A DNA stretch of 64,000 nucleotides, from the NCBI RefSeq assembly GCF_946221155.1, contig NZ_CAMIAN010000002.1, positions 33,565 to 97,564 on the forward strand. The letters run 5' to 3'. Source of the stretch: an uncultured Corynebacterium sp. (GTDB lineage: Bacteria > Actinomycetota > Actinomycetes > Mycobacteriales > Mycobacteriaceae). The notes below the pieces were generated by a model that was not told the DNA's origin, did no database searches, and saw only the letters and a list, made by a program, of their open reading frames with translations. A program made the translations under genes and the position numbers. Below, one piece after another: positions 45,114 to 53,406 of the stretch (its first letter is position 1; every line of letters begins with the position of its first letter).

Positions 45114-45926
45114 ATGACTGCTTCCCCAAATCCTTATGAATTGGCCGCAGAGGCTGCGGCGGCGCTGAAGGAGCGCACGGGCCTCGATTCCTACGACTGT
45201 GCCGTAGTACTCGGCTCGGGGTGGCGCCCCGCCGCTGACGTGCTGTGCGAAGGCGCGGAAGACCTGCAGGAGTTCCCGATGTCGGAGCTGCCGGGCTTCC
45301 TGGCGCCGACAGCGCAGGGGCACGGCGGCACGGTCCGCAGCGCCCGTATCGGCGACCGAAAAGTGCTAGTGCTACTGGGTCGCACACACGCCTACGAGGG
45401 CCACGAGCTATGGCGCACTGCCCATGCAGTCCGCACCGCCGCGGCTGCGGGTGTGCAGACTCTCGTGCTGACCAACGCCGCTGGTGGCCTGACCGAGGGC
45501 ATGACCGTAGGCGAGCCAGTGCTGATCGCCGACCACATCAACTTCACCGCCAAGACGCCCCTGACAGGCGCGAACTTCGTGAACCTAGTGGATGCCTACA
45601 GCCCCGAGCTGCGCGCCAAGGTACAGAAGCTGCGCCCCGGTATGCGCGAGGCCGTGTATGCAATGATGCCCGGACCGCAGTACGAAACTCCGGCGGAGAT
45701 CCACATGCTGCGTACCCTGGGCGCGGGCCTGGTGGGCATGTCCACGGTCTACGAGACGATCGCCGCGCGCGAGGCGAACGTGGACGTGCTGGGAATTTCG
45801 CTGGTCACAAACCTGGCGGCGGGAGTTACCGGCGAGGCCCTGAACCACGAGGAAGTCTTGCAGGCGGGCAAGGAAGCCGCCAACGGCATGGGCAAGTTGC
45901 TCGGCGAGCTGGTGAACAACCTATGA
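45114..45926 (+). CDS. punA: Purine-nucleoside phosphorylase (trimeric type)
   Basis: The enzyme cleaves inosine/guanosine to base and ribose-1-phosphate. The trimeric PNP features are CAVVLGSGWRPAADVL (phosphate), LVLTNAAGGLTEGM, MMPGPQYETPAEIHMLR and the base-binding MSTVYETIAAREANVDVLGI, SLVTNLAAG. The 270-residue start at 45114 is chosen because upstream in-frame codons overlap the divergent amidohydrolase and the motif region starts here. Its stop overlaps pmmB (ATGA), forming a salvage operon. Confidence 0.93.
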   Translation: MTASPNPYELAAEAAAALKERTGLDSYDCAVVLGSGWRPAADVLCEGAEDLQEFPMSELPGFLAPTAQGHGGTVRSARIGDRKVLVLLGRTHAYEGHELWRTAHAVRTAAAAGVQTLVLTNAAGGLTEGMTVGEPVLIADHINFTAKTPLTGANFVNLVDAYSPELRAKVQKLRPGMREAVYAMMPGPQYETPAEIHMLRTLGAGLVGMSTVYETIAAREANVDVLGISLVTNLAAGVTGEALNHEEVLQAGKEAANGMGKLLGELVNNL

Positions 45927-47458
45927 GCCAGTTGAAGTTCGGCACCGCTGGTCTGCGCGCCAAGATCGGCCCCGGACCAGACGAGATGAACGTCGGCACC
46001 GCCACCCGCGCCACGGCCGGTGTGGCCGCATGGCTCAAGGAGCGGAAACGCCCCCTACGCGCCGACGGGGTTTTTCGTGCTGCTGTGGGGTATGACGCCC
46101 GCTATGCCTCCCACGCCCTAGCCCGCGCCACGGCGGAAACCTTCGCCGGTGCAGGCTTCGATGTGACCCTCATCGCGGAGCCCTCCCCCACCCCGGTGTT
46201 GGCGTGGCTGGTGCGCTCCCGGCGAATGGACGTGGGCGTGCAAATCACCGCCTCGCACAACCCGGCACAGGACAACGGCTACAAGCTGTACCTGGACGGC
46301 GGCTCTCAGCTGGTCTCCCCCGCCGACCGGCAGATCGAGGAGCACATTGCCGCACAGCCGTCCGACGCGGCGAAGATTTCGCGCTCAGAGGCGAAGTCGG
46401 TAGACCTATCCGTAGTCTCCGGATACGTGACCGAACTGAGCACCCTGGTGGCCACCGGCCGCCAATCCGAGCTGGCGCCACGGCGAAAGCTGAAGATCCT
46501 CTACACCCCCATGCACGGCGTGGGCGGCAACGCACTGGAGTGGGCACTTCGTGAGAACGGCTTCGGCAACGTGCACGCGGTGGCCTCACAGCGCTGGCCG
46601 GACCCGACCTTCCCGACTGTGGACTTCCCCAACCCGGAGGAGCCCGGCGCCACCGACGCGCTATTGGAAGAAGCCCGCGCCATCGACGCAGACCTGCTGA
46701 TCGCCTTGGACCCGGATGCGGACCGCTGCATGCTGGGGCTGAAGCGCGCGGATGGCGAATACCAGATGCTGCGCGGGGACGAGGCTGGCCCCTTGCTGGC
46801 GCGCCGGGTACTGGCGGGCGTGGGGGCGTCCACAAAGAAAAGGCCTGTAGTGGCGACAACCGTGGTTAGTTCGCAGCTACTGAGGCGCATGGCGCGCGCC
46901 GAGGGCTGGGATTACGTGGAGACGCTGACGGGCTTTAAAAACCTGGCGCGCGCTGCCGACAACCGGCCGGGCGAGCTGGCATTTGCCTACGAGGAGGCGA
47001 TCGGCACCGCTCCCGCGCCGCACATTGTGGCGGATAAGGACGGCATTGCGACGGCGCTGATCGCAGCGGCGTGGGCGGCCGAAACGGACCTAGCCGCCGA
47101 GCTTGACGACATCGAAGCCAGCTATGGAGTCTTCCGAACTGCGCAGGTCAGTACCCGCTTCGACAGCGCGGAGCAAGCACACGAGCTGATCACGCGCTGG
47201 GCAGACAACCCACCGGCCGAGCTCGCGGGTGCGGCCATGCAAGCCGGACCTATTGAGGATTCCGCAGGCAACCGCACCGACGGCGTGCGACTGGTGGGCA
47301 CTGCCGGGGATATGGGACTGCGCGTGGTCGCCCGTCCTTCCGGCACTGAGCCGAAGGCTAAGTTCTACCTGGAGGTCAGCGCAGAGCCAGGGGCGGATGC
47401 GCAGGCCGTGGAGGCGCTGCTGGAGCGCCTAAAGGTCGATGTTTCGGGGGCCGTATAG
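45923..47458 (+). CDS. pmmB: Phosphomannomutase/phosphopentomutase-like hexomutase
   Basis: A 511-residue alpha-D-phosphohexomutase, longer than ManB. It has the N-terminal [20 protein letters not shown], active serine loop [19 protein letters not shown], metal loop [14 protein letters not shown] and phosphate loop [16 protein letters not shown]. The ATGA overlap with punA and convergence on upp suggest a nucleoside salvage role, with ribose-1-phosphate to ribose-5-phosphate as a likely reaction, although this family is usually labelled phosphomannomutase. The 30-bp tail overlap with upp is the largest in the window. Confidence 0.9.
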   Translation: MSQLKFGTAGLRAKIGPGPDEMNVGTATRATAGVAAWLKERKRPLRADGVFRAAVGYDARYASHALARATAETFAGAGFDVTLIAEPSPTPVLAWLVRSRRMDVGVQITASHNPAQDNGYKLYLDGGSQLVSPADRQIEEHIAAQPSDAAKISRSEAKSVDLSVVSGYVTELSTLVATGRQSELAPRRKLKILYTPMHGVGGNALEWALRENGFGNVHAVASQRWPDPTFPTVDFPNPEEPGATDALLEEARAIDADLLIALDPDADRCMLGLKRADGEYQMLRGDEAGPLLARRVLAGVGASTKKRPVVATTVVSSQLLRRMARAEGWDYVETLTGFKNLARAADNRPGELAFAYEEAIGTAPAPHIVADKDGIATALIAAAWAAETDLAAELDDIEASYGVFRTAQVSTRFDSAEQAHELITRWADNPPAELAGAAMQAGPIEDSAGNRTDGVRLVGTAGDMGLRVVARPSGTEPKAKFYLEVSAEPGADAQAVEALLERLKVDVSGAV

Positions 47459-48067
47459 GCGGTCGCCTGCATCGCCCAGGCCGGGGACGATGTACGCCTC
47501 CTTGTTCAGGCTGGGATCGATGGTGGCGGTGAACAGCCTGCGCACGCCCACGTTGGCCTCCACCAGCGCATCCACGCCCGGCTGGGCGGAGACCATGCAT
47601 ACGCAAGTGATGTCATTGGCGCCGCGATCCTCCAGAAGGCGGATGGCGTGTAGCAGCGAGCCGCCGGTTGCAAGCATCGGATCGACCAGGAACACCGGCT
47701 GGTCGCTGAGGTCGTCCGGCAGCGCTTCCAAGTAGGGCACGGGCTCGTGGGTGGTTTCGTCGCGGGCCATGCCGATGAATCCCACCTGCGCGTCGGGGAT
47801 CATGGACAGCGCTGGGTCGATCATGCCCAAGCCCGCGCGGATGACGGGCACGATAATCGGGGGCTTTTCCAGCCGCGTTCCCGTGGCGGTAGCGACGGGG
47901 GTTTCCAGCTCAAAGTGTTCCACCACGAGATCCGCCGAAGCCTCGTAGATCAGCATGGCTCCCAGGTCGGACAAAGCGGCGCGGAACTGTGCGTTGTCGC
48001 TGTTCTTGTCGCGCATGATGCTGAGCCGGGAAGCGACGAGCGGATGATTAACCACCTGAATTTCCAT
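47429..48067 (-). CDS. upp: Uracil phosphoribosyltransferase
   Basis: Upp converts uracil and PRPP to UMP. Signs are the N-terminal [38 protein letters not shown], the PRPP loop [19 protein letters not shown] and the C-terminal uracil-binding [16 protein letters not shown]. At 212 residues it is normal. TAGAGT ends 8 nt before the ATG and AGGG lies in the gap, so either a leaderless or a short-leader transcript is possible. The neighbours punA and pmmB are also salvage genes. Confidence 0.96.
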   Translation of the reverse strand: MEIQVVNHPLVASRLSIMRDKNSDNAQFRAALSDLGAMLIYEASADLVVEHFELETPVATATGTRLEKPPIIVPVIRAGLGMIDPALSMIPDAQVGFIGMARDETTHEPVPYLEALPDDLSDQPVFLVDPMLATGGSLLHAIRLLEDRGANDITCVCMVSAQPGVDALVEANVGVRRLFTATIDPSLNKEAYIVPGLGDAGDRLYGPRNIDL

Positions 48068-48155
48068 GGTTCCCTACTCTAGTTGATCCGCAATTGAACC
48101 TTTTGGGTTGCGGCGGAGTCTAAAGATACCGAGAGTGTATTCGGGGAGGGTTTTC

Positions 48156-48467
48156 ATGCTTTTTGGGGATACGTTAGCGGCCAATTCGGAACTGGTGGGG
48201 CGGCTGCGGGGGCGCGCGCAGGGTGTGAGTACTGCGTTGCAGGGACAAGTCGCGCCGCTACACGGCGCCGTGGGTATGGTGGCGCCGCCTGCGCTCAAGG
48301 ACTTCCTGCGGGCGCTGTCTACAGCGCGGGACGCCCACGATGGGTTATTGCGAGATGCGGAAAGCTACTTTAATGACGCCACGATTGCCCTGGAGAGCGT
48401 CCAGCGAGGACTAGACGGGCACGAGGGCGAATACTCCCATGTCTTCAGCAAGTTGAGGGAGGCCTAA
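48156..48467 (+). CDS. Small helical protein, possible partner of the NlpC/P60 protein
   Basis: A 103-residue protein I cannot name. It is predicted to be mostly helical with two long amphipathic helices broken near AVGMVAPPALKDFL, much like the hairpin of WXG100/EspC-type secretion partners, although no WxG motif or clear YxxxD/E tail is present. GGGGAGG precedes the ATG at 48156, which is preferred over an earlier in-frame start. It is followed after 1 bp by the NlpC/P60 gene, so the two are translated together and may form a complex. Confidence 0.7.
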   Translation: MLFGDTLAANSELVGRLRGRAQGVSTALQGQVAPLHGAVGMVAPPALKDFLRALSTARDAHDGLLRDAESYFNDATIALESVQRGLDGHEGEYSHVFSKLREA

Positions 48468-48468
48468 G

Positions 48469-49389
48469 GTGCTGGACATAGCGAGTCTCGTGGCCCCACT
48501 GGCCGCAGCGATTCCCTCGCCTTTCAGCCCGGGCCTCAGTGCCAGTGTCTCCGGTGTGCAAGGTCTGGAGGATCTTGGGAACCTGGCGGCCTCCGCCCTG
48601 CAGGGGCGGGCGGGTGATAACGTCCACGGTTCTCTGGACTCGGTGGCTAAGGCAGTCTCCCAGGCCTTGGGCGCAGGCGGAGCACTGGACAAGCTGGCGG
48701 GGCAGGCAGCCCACGCAGTGGAACGGGCTATCGGAGATGTGGGCGACATCTTTGATGACTGTGTGCGGGAAGTCGGCCAGGCGGTGGCCACCAGCGGCAT
48801 GGCAGGCCCGCTGGGCTGGGCCAATGGCCTCGGTGCGGCCATGCCGGTGGTGCTTCGCCACATCGGGCGGGCGGAAGATCGCATACACACCCTTGAGGAG
48901 GAGCTGCGCGGGCTGACTCTGGATGTGCACCAGGTGAAGAAGGAGCAGATCCCCGAGCGGCTGCCCGCCAGGAATCCGGATACGGCAGAGGTCGCGGCGC
49001 CGGCGTCACAAGATAGCCACAGCACGCCGGGCGCACCGACAGACAAGGCGCACAAGGCTGTAGCCGCGGCGAAGACGGCTCTGGGCACCCCGTATCAGTG
49101 GGGCGGGACGGTGCCGGGCAAGGGGCTGGACTGCAGTGGTCTGGTGCAGTGGGCGTACCAGCAGGCTGGGGTGGATCTGCCGCGGACGGCGAGCGCACAG
49201 GCGGTGGGACCACAGATTTCCCGCGCGGAGGTACAGGCAGGTGACCTGGCGGTGTGGGATGGGCACGTGGCGATGATCGTCGACGGCGGAAACATGATCG
49301 AGGCTGGCGATCCGGTGCAAATCAGCCCGATCCGACAAGATAATATCGGAATGCCGTTCAAGGGCTTCTACCGGCCGACGGCGGCCTAG
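48469..49389 (+). CDS. NlpC/P60 family peptidase with helical N-terminal region
   Basis: A 306-residue protein. The C-terminal NlpC/P60 domain (about 195-306) has the catalytic Cys222 in LDCSGLVQWAYQQAG and His266 in WDGHVAMIVDGG; these cut D-Glu-meso-DAP or similar bonds in peptidoglycan. The first 170 residues are Ala/Gly-rich and helical (SLVAPLAAAIPSPFSPG ... HIGRAEDRIHTLEEELRGL) without a recognisable signal peptide, unlike secreted RipA-type enzymes. The GTG start follows GAGG. It is coupled to the upstream small helical gene and followed by a 56-residue ORF. Confidence 0.88.
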   Translation: MLDIASLVAPLAAAIPSPFSPGLSASVSGVQGLEDLGNLAASALQGRAGDNVHGSLDSVAKAVSQALGAGGALDKLAGQAAHAVERAIGDVGDIFDDCVREVGQAVATSGMAGPLGWANGLGAAMPVVLRHIGRAEDRIHTLEEELRGLTLDVHQVKKEQIPERLPARNPDTAEVAAPASQDSHSTPGAPTDKAHKAVAAAKTALGTPYQWGGTVPGKGLDCSGLVQWAYQQAGVDLPRTASAQAVGPQISRAEVQAGDLAVWDGHVAMIVDGGNMIEAGDPVQISPIRQDNIGMPFKGFYRPTAA

Positions 49390-49419
49390 ATAATCACTAG
49401 ATAATTAGAGGAGAACAAC

Positions 49420-49590
49420 ATGCCACTCATCAACGGACGATCCCACGGCAGCGGGTTGGCACGCATCGTGAGCACTCCCCCGCCACGCGAGTATCTTGCC
49501 GCGCAGTTCCTGGGCGAAATGCCGGAAACCGTGCCCGCAGTGCTGACGGCGGAACTGCGCAACCGGCGAGCCGACCAGACGCAGGACTAA
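49420..49590 (+). CDS. 56-residue mini-protein, unknown function
   Basis: An ORF of 57 codons begins MPLINGRSHGSGLARIVS and ends RNRRADQTQD. AGAGGAG lies 6-7 nt before the ATG, a strong Shine-Dalgarno, and it follows the NlpC/P60 stop by 30 bp. It has a Pro-rich centre (STPPPREYLAAQFLG) and an Arg-rich C-terminus, without a transmembrane helix or signal. Too short for homology by eye; the Shine-Dalgarno and position support it being real. Confidence 0.6.
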   Translation: MPLINGRSHGSGLARIVSTPPPREYLAAQFLGEMPETVPAVLTAELRNRRADQTQD

Positions 49591-49616
49591 ACACCGACGT
49601 AAGCAAACCGACCTAG

Positions 49617-49622
49617 TAGAAT
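49617..49622 (+). promoter_or_regulatory. -10 hexamer of a likely leaderless transcript (420-residue gene)
   Basis: TAGAAT ends 8 nt before the ATG at 49631 and no Shine-Dalgarno is seen, so transcription probably starts at the start codon. Confidence 0.5.
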
Positions 49623-49630
49623 GCCTAGCC

Positions 49631-50893
49631 ATGGCAGCAGATAATGGCTTGAGGACATTCGGCAACGGCATCGTCGCCGTAGAGTTAGAGATCACCAGCG
49701 GCACCTGGTACACCCTGTGGGCCCCGAACTGGCTGGTCAACGGCGAGCGCTGGCAGGGCTTCCTGGGCGATGACGACGATCTTTTCGTCTTCGACTCCCC
49801 TGCCAAGCTCCTGGCTTTCCTCGAGGACGGCGGTCGCAACGAGCTCGCCGAGCACCCCAAGTGGGCACGGTTCAAGTCCGATTTGGTGACGAATGTGATG
49901 CCCACCCGCACCGGAAAAATCAACCTGATTGAGGTACCCCGCAAGCTGGCTCAGCGCCCGGGCTACGAATCCACCTCCGCGGTCTCCCGCGGTTTCGACT
50001 TGCTGCGCTCCATGGGCAACGTGCTGGGGCTAAAGGGCGTGAACAACTGGTTCCACTCCTACTCCATCCTGGATAACGTGCGTCGCGGGCCGGACCACTA
50101 CCAGTCTCAGAACGGCATGGAAGAATGGTCGGGCGTTGGCCGCACGGTGCTGGATCGCTGGAAGGGCATGCTCGATGACGTCGAGGCACATCTGACCGAG
50201 CCGGAGGTCGACGAGGCGAAGGTGAAGGACGCACAGAAGCGCCTTGACGAGGCCCAGGAGGCCCGCGAAAAGCGCCTGAAGGAAAAGGAGGCCGAGGCGG
50301 CGGCTGCGGCCAAGACCACCGAAGGCGAGGACGTCGATCCCTACGACAAGACCATCTGGGCCGACGCCGGCATCGATCCGATCCGCATCAGCCTGAACGG
50401 CCAGTACGTCTACACGCTTCGTTGCTACGTCGGCGACAAGCCGCGCTTCCTCGGCCGCCACGGGGAGATCAACACCTTCCCGAACTCTCGTGCCCTCGTG
50501 CGCTGGATTATTGACGCCCACGATCACGACCTCGAAGAGCTGGATACTTGGGGCGACCTAGTCAGCGCCGCCAACGCCGGCGAGCTGGAGGTCACGGTGC
50601 ACGACTCGAACCAGTACTCCTTCGCTGGCCTGCACGACGACATTTCGGAATCCCTCGATGCCGTGGATGCCGATCAGCTGGGTCGCGCCTACGAGCTGCT
50701 AGCGGATGCCGCGGACTGGGCGGGCGACGACGGCGTGAATAAGATTCTGCTGAGCTACCCGAAGCTGCAGAACTACCTGGCTTACATGCTGGGTTCCCCG
50801 TCGGACGCACAGCCGTCTGCCCCCTTCGACGAGGAGGCAAAGGGCTGGAAGGCCCTGGAGGATGGCCTGATTAAGCGCTTCACACGCTTCTAG
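49631..50893 (+). CDS. Uncharacterised 420-residue cytosolic protein with duplicated domain
   Basis: I do not recognise a named family. The protein has two related segments: GTWYTLWAPNWLVNGERWQG with an acidic FDSPAKLLAFLEDGG turn (about 23-75), and GQYVYTLRCYVGDKPRFLGR with NSRALVRWIIDAHD (about 255-305). They are separated by a Glu/Lys/Ala-rich coiled coil (about 185-235, AQKRLDEAQEAREKRLKEKE). No signal peptide or membrane helix is present. The start looks leaderless. It converges on the membrane gene at 50890 with a 4-bp overlap. A cytosolic scaffold or chaperone is possible, but there is no direct sign. Confidence 0.8.
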   Translation: MAADNGLRTFGNGIVAVELEITSGTWYTLWAPNWLVNGERWQGFLGDDDDLFVFDSPAKLLAFLEDGGRNELAEHPKWARFKSDLVTNVMPTRTGKINLIEVPRKLAQRPGYESTSAVSRGFDLLRSMGNVLGLKGVNNWFHSYSILDNVRRGPDHYQSQNGMEEWSGVGRTVLDRWKGMLDDVEAHLTEPEVDEAKVKDAQKRLDEAQEAREKRLKEKEAEAAAAAKTTEGEDVDPYDKTIWADAGIDPIRISLNGQYVYTLRCYVGDKPRFLGRHGEINTFPNSRALVRWIIDAHDHDLEELDTWGDLVSAANAGELEVTVHDSNQYSFAGLHDDISESLDAVDADQLGRAYELLADAADWAGDDGVNKILLSYPKLQNYLAYMLGSPSDAQPSAPFDEEAKGWKALEDGLIKRFTRF

Positions 50894-51630
50894 AAAATGG
50901 ATGGCTGGCCAGGCTGGCCCCACTGCCCATGCTGGCTGGGCTGGCCCCAGGTCACTTTCGCCTGGTGGTTGCTTTTGATCAGCGCAAATAGTCCCAGAGC
51001 GACGATCGCCAGCGAAATGGCAATTGCAAAATAAACGCCTATTTCTATATTCCCTTGGAAGACCTTCTCGAAGTCTAGGCCTTCTTCCCGCAACCGGGGG
51101 CCTTCTTCCTTCTCCATGGTCCTCAACGTTCGCTGGATCTTCATTATCGACCAGACCGCCCAACCTAGATACACAAGACCCGCGGCCGCGAACATAGATG
51201 AGGCCACACGTGGCTTCACCCTCTGCCAGATCATGACGGCCCCCACAACCAGAAGTGCCAAGGCCACGACATTGGCCGGTACACCTACTCCGGCACTGCT
51301 GAACTTCGAATCGACGACGTCTGCGCCTTCCGGAGCGCCTGTTACGACAACCCTGCCCCAGCCGTTCACATTAAGCCGCATGATTCCTTCTTCGTAGTCA
51401 AACCTTAGCTCCGTCCATCCGAGGAAGCTCGTAACGAACGCCAGCATGGCCAAAGCCGCGGCGCCGCCGGAAACAAGCAGCATCCATGTGCTGGAGCCGT
51501 CGTTAAGAGGACGGGAATTCATTGCCATCGCCGGGGCAGGAGTCTGGCCATAAGGGTTCGGTTGCGGACGGTTTTCGTAGCCGAACTGCGGGGTTCCACC
51601 CAACGCACCGTAAGGATTTGGGTTGTTCAT
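50890..51630 (-). CDS. Four-helix membrane protein with Asn/Pro/Gly-rich N-terminus
   Basis: A 246-residue protein. About 35 N-terminal residues are NPYG/QTP repeats, followed by a helix (STWMLLVSGGAAALAMLAFV), a loop of about 45 extracellular residues, two more helices (VPANVVALALLVVGAVMIWQ, MFAAAGLVYLGWAVWS), then a charged region and a fourth helix (YFAIAISLAIVALGLFALI). The short tail is WGQPSQHGQWGQPGQP. It is a clear paralogue of the 301-residue protein at 51725-52630 (same helix order and NPYG start). Function unknown. The gene sits at the end of a four-gene run of unusual membrane proteins. Confidence 0.8.
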   Translation of the reverse strand: MNNPNPYGALGGTPQFGYENRPQPNPYGQTPAPAMAMNSRPLNDGSSTWMLLVSGGAAALAMLAFVTSFLGWTELRFDYEEGIMRLNVNGWGRVVVTGAPEGADVVDSKFSSAGVGVPANVVALALLVVGAVMIWQRVKPRVASSMFAAAGLVYLGWAVWSIMKIQRTLRTMEKEEGPRLREEGLDFEKVFQGNIEIGVYFAIAISLAIVALGLFALIKSNHQAKVTWGQPSQHGQWGQPGQPSIF

Positions 51631-51670
51631 GAATCATTCACTTCCAGTCGCTCAAGGACGGGTACCGACA

Positions 51671-51708
51671 AAGAGAGCTCGCCTGGGGTTACCAAGACGA
51701 GCTCTCTT
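51671..51708 (-). terminator. Hairpin terminator between the two paralogous membrane genes
   Basis: AAGAGAGCTCG (51671-51681) and CGAGCTCTCTT (51698-51708) form a perfect 11-bp stem with a 16-nt loop. It follows the 301-residue gene on the minus strand; the U-run is short (TTT), so it is moderately convincing. Confidence 0.6.
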
Positions 51709-51724
51709 GTTGTGTCGGAGGGTT

Positions 51725-52630
51725 TTACTGGCCCGGCTGCTTAAAGGGGTTCTGATTCCCCGGCTGGCCGAACTGGCCCTGCTGGTTCTGGGGCCCCGGC
51801 TGGCCGAACTGGTTCGGCTGATTCTGGAGCCCAGGCTGACCAGGCTGACCAAACTGCTGTGGCTGCCCAGGATGGCCAGGCTGGCCGAACTGGTTCGGCT
51901 TGTTGTTACCCGGAACGTTCAGCTGCTGGCCGAACTTCACGATCGCCAGCACGCCGAGCACAATGATCGCCAAGGCAACAATGATGGCCAGGAAGACCGC
52001 GAACTTCGGCCCGCCGTCCAAGGTGATGTCAGATGCGAACCCGTAACCACTGCTGGAGGACTTGGCTGCCTCCAGCTCGTCCTTTGCCTCCTTGTAGGGG
52101 CCGTTGAAATCAACGATTGCCCAGATGGCCCAGATCAGATGCAACGCGCCACCGGCAATGCCCAGGTAAACGGCCACACGCGGCTGGATCTTCAGCCACA
52201 GCATAACCGCCGCAGCGATCAGCAAGCCCAGAGTCAAGACCATGAAGAGTACGCCCAGGCCAGTGTTGCCGAAGTCGCCGGAGAAATCCTCCTTGTCGGC
52301 ATTGTCACTCACCGAGAGCATGCCCCAGCCGTTCACGCCGGCGGTGTACTTGTCGTCGCCGAGAGTGGTCGTAAAACCGACCCACTTGAAGAAGCTGAAG
52401 AGCAGCACCAGCAGCGCGCCGATGCCTGCCACGCCTGCGGCCAGCTGGTTCCACGCGAAGGACTGTAGCCCCTGCTTCCCGGCCGGACCAGGCTGGCCCG
52501 GCTGGCCAGGCTGTCCCGGCTGGCCGAACTGGTTCTGCGGTTGCGGCTGCGGCTGGTTCGGCTGCTGCGAATACGGATTCTGGCCACCGGGGTTCGGTCC
52601 CGGTTGACCGTAGGGGTTCGAGTTACTCAT
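51725..52630 (-). CDS. Four-helix membrane protein with long Gln/Pro/Gly repeats
   Basis: A 301-residue paralogue of the previous gene. The N-terminal 50 residues contain QPNQPQPQPQNQFGQPGQPG and the last 65 residues repeat QFGQPG and NQFGQPGPQ units. Four helices lie between, with a conserved extracellular segment (NGWGMLSVSDNADKEDFSG) echoed as NGWGRVVVTGAPEG in the paralogue. The tail repeats are made of near-identical 9- to 18-bp DNA units and probably vary in number. GGAGA lies upstream of the ATG. Function unknown; low-complexity cytosolic tails could recruit partners or form condensates. Confidence 0.8.
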   Translation of the reverse strand: MSNSNPYGQPGPNPGGQNPYSQQPNQPQPQPQNQFGQPGQPGQPGQPGPAGKQGLQSFAWNQLAAGVAGIGALLVLLFSFFKWVGFTTTLGDDKYTAGVNGWGMLSVSDNADKEDFSGDFGNTGLGVLFMVLTLGLLIAAAVMLWLKIQPRVAVYLGIAGGALHLIWAIWAIVDFNGPYKEAKDELEAAKSSSSGYGFASDITLDGGPKFAVFLAIIVALAIIVLGVLAIVKFGQQLNVPGNNKPNQFGQPGHPGQPQQFGQPGQPGLQNQPNQFGQPGPQNQQGQFGQPGNQNPFKQPGQ

Positions 52631-52734
52631 AACGAATGCTCTCCATCTTTTCAGCGAATTCTTCTGCGAATAATTCCTGTATAGGATTCGCCTAATTATT
52701 ACAGCTTGCTACTGATTAAGCGACCGGAATGGCA

Positions 52735-53391
52735 TTATCGATCAGCTACGAAGAATTGGTCGAACTTCACGTTGCTGGCCACCTCGCCGTGCTCGTAGAC
52801 CTGTAGGTCTCTTTGGTTGATCTCGATACGCGTTCCTCCCCCGACCGGCACGCTGTAGCTGCCGCGGCTCGGGTCTGCGTAGGACATGTCCACGTCCTTC
52901 TCGATCGAGTGCCCGCCAACATAGCTTCGGTAGTAGTAGTCGCCGTACTCCCCGACCTTGCACACCACGACGTAATCGCCATCACCATAGGCTGCGTACA
53001 GCCACTGGTCGTCAGCATTGCAGTGCGCGGGGCTACCCTCCCAGCCATAGCTGCTCAACCTATATTCTGGGCTGGAAGATCCACTGTCTCGCGGCTCCTC
53101 CGGGGTTGGCCCTTCCTCCGGGGTTTCCGAAGTAGGCTCCGCTTCGCTGGTCTTGGTCTTTGTCTCTTGGCGCTCGGACGCCGTCGTCTCCGCCGCTACC
53201 GGCGATTCCTCACCGTCGCCGCCGTCCTTACCCATAACTGCGGTGGCCGTCAGCACGCCGGCGACAAGCAGCGCAACCACGGAAATTGCGACGATGGAAT
53301 AAACCCACGGAGAGGTCTTGTTCTGCTGCGGCCGCGGAGCCTGCTGCGCAGGATAGTTGGGGTTCCAGTTATTCCAGCTGTTATTACTCAT
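52735..53391 (-). CDS. Single-pass membrane protein with extracellular Cys-containing domain
   Basis: A 218-residue protein. An Asn/Gln/Pro-rich N-terminus (NNSWNNWNPNYPAQQAPRPQ) precedes one transmembrane helix (SIVAISVVALLVAGVLTATA), an acidic Ser/Thr/Pro/Glu stalk of about 55 residues, and an extracellular domain of about 100 residues rich in Tyr and Gly (DQWLYAAYGDGDYVVVCKVG). Two Cys (HCNADD, VVCKVG) may form a disulfide. Unknown function. It shares the N-terminal Asn/Gln/Pro character of the neighbouring membrane genes and is only 15 bp after the J-like gene. Confidence 0.78.
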   Translation of the reverse strand: MSNNSWNNWNPNYPAQQAPRPQQNKTSPWVYSIVAISVVALLVAGVLTATAVMGKDGGDGEESPVAAETTASERQETKTKTSEAEPTSETPEEGPTPEEPRDSGSSSPEYRLSSYGWEGSPAHCNADDQWLYAAYGDGDYVVVCKVGEYGDYYYRSYVGGHSIEKDVDMSYADPSRGSYSVPVGGGTRIEINQRDLQVYEHGEVASNVKFDQFFVADR

Positions 53392-53406
53392 GTGATGTTC
53401 CGACCG

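Noticed and set aside
45245..45922. Plus-strand open frame extending upstream of pmmB through punA
   Set aside because: This is the pmmB frame read through the punA gene in another frame; the real start is the ATGA overlap at 45923, where the family sequence begins.
48156..48467. Genuine WXG100 protein of a type VII secretion system
   Set aside because: No WxG motif, no YxxxD/E tail and no ESX ATPase or membrane component in the window; only a general helical resemblance remains.
51725..52630. CRISPR-like array in the QPG-repeat gene
   Set aside because: The repeats are in-frame coding repeats without unique spacers of constant size.
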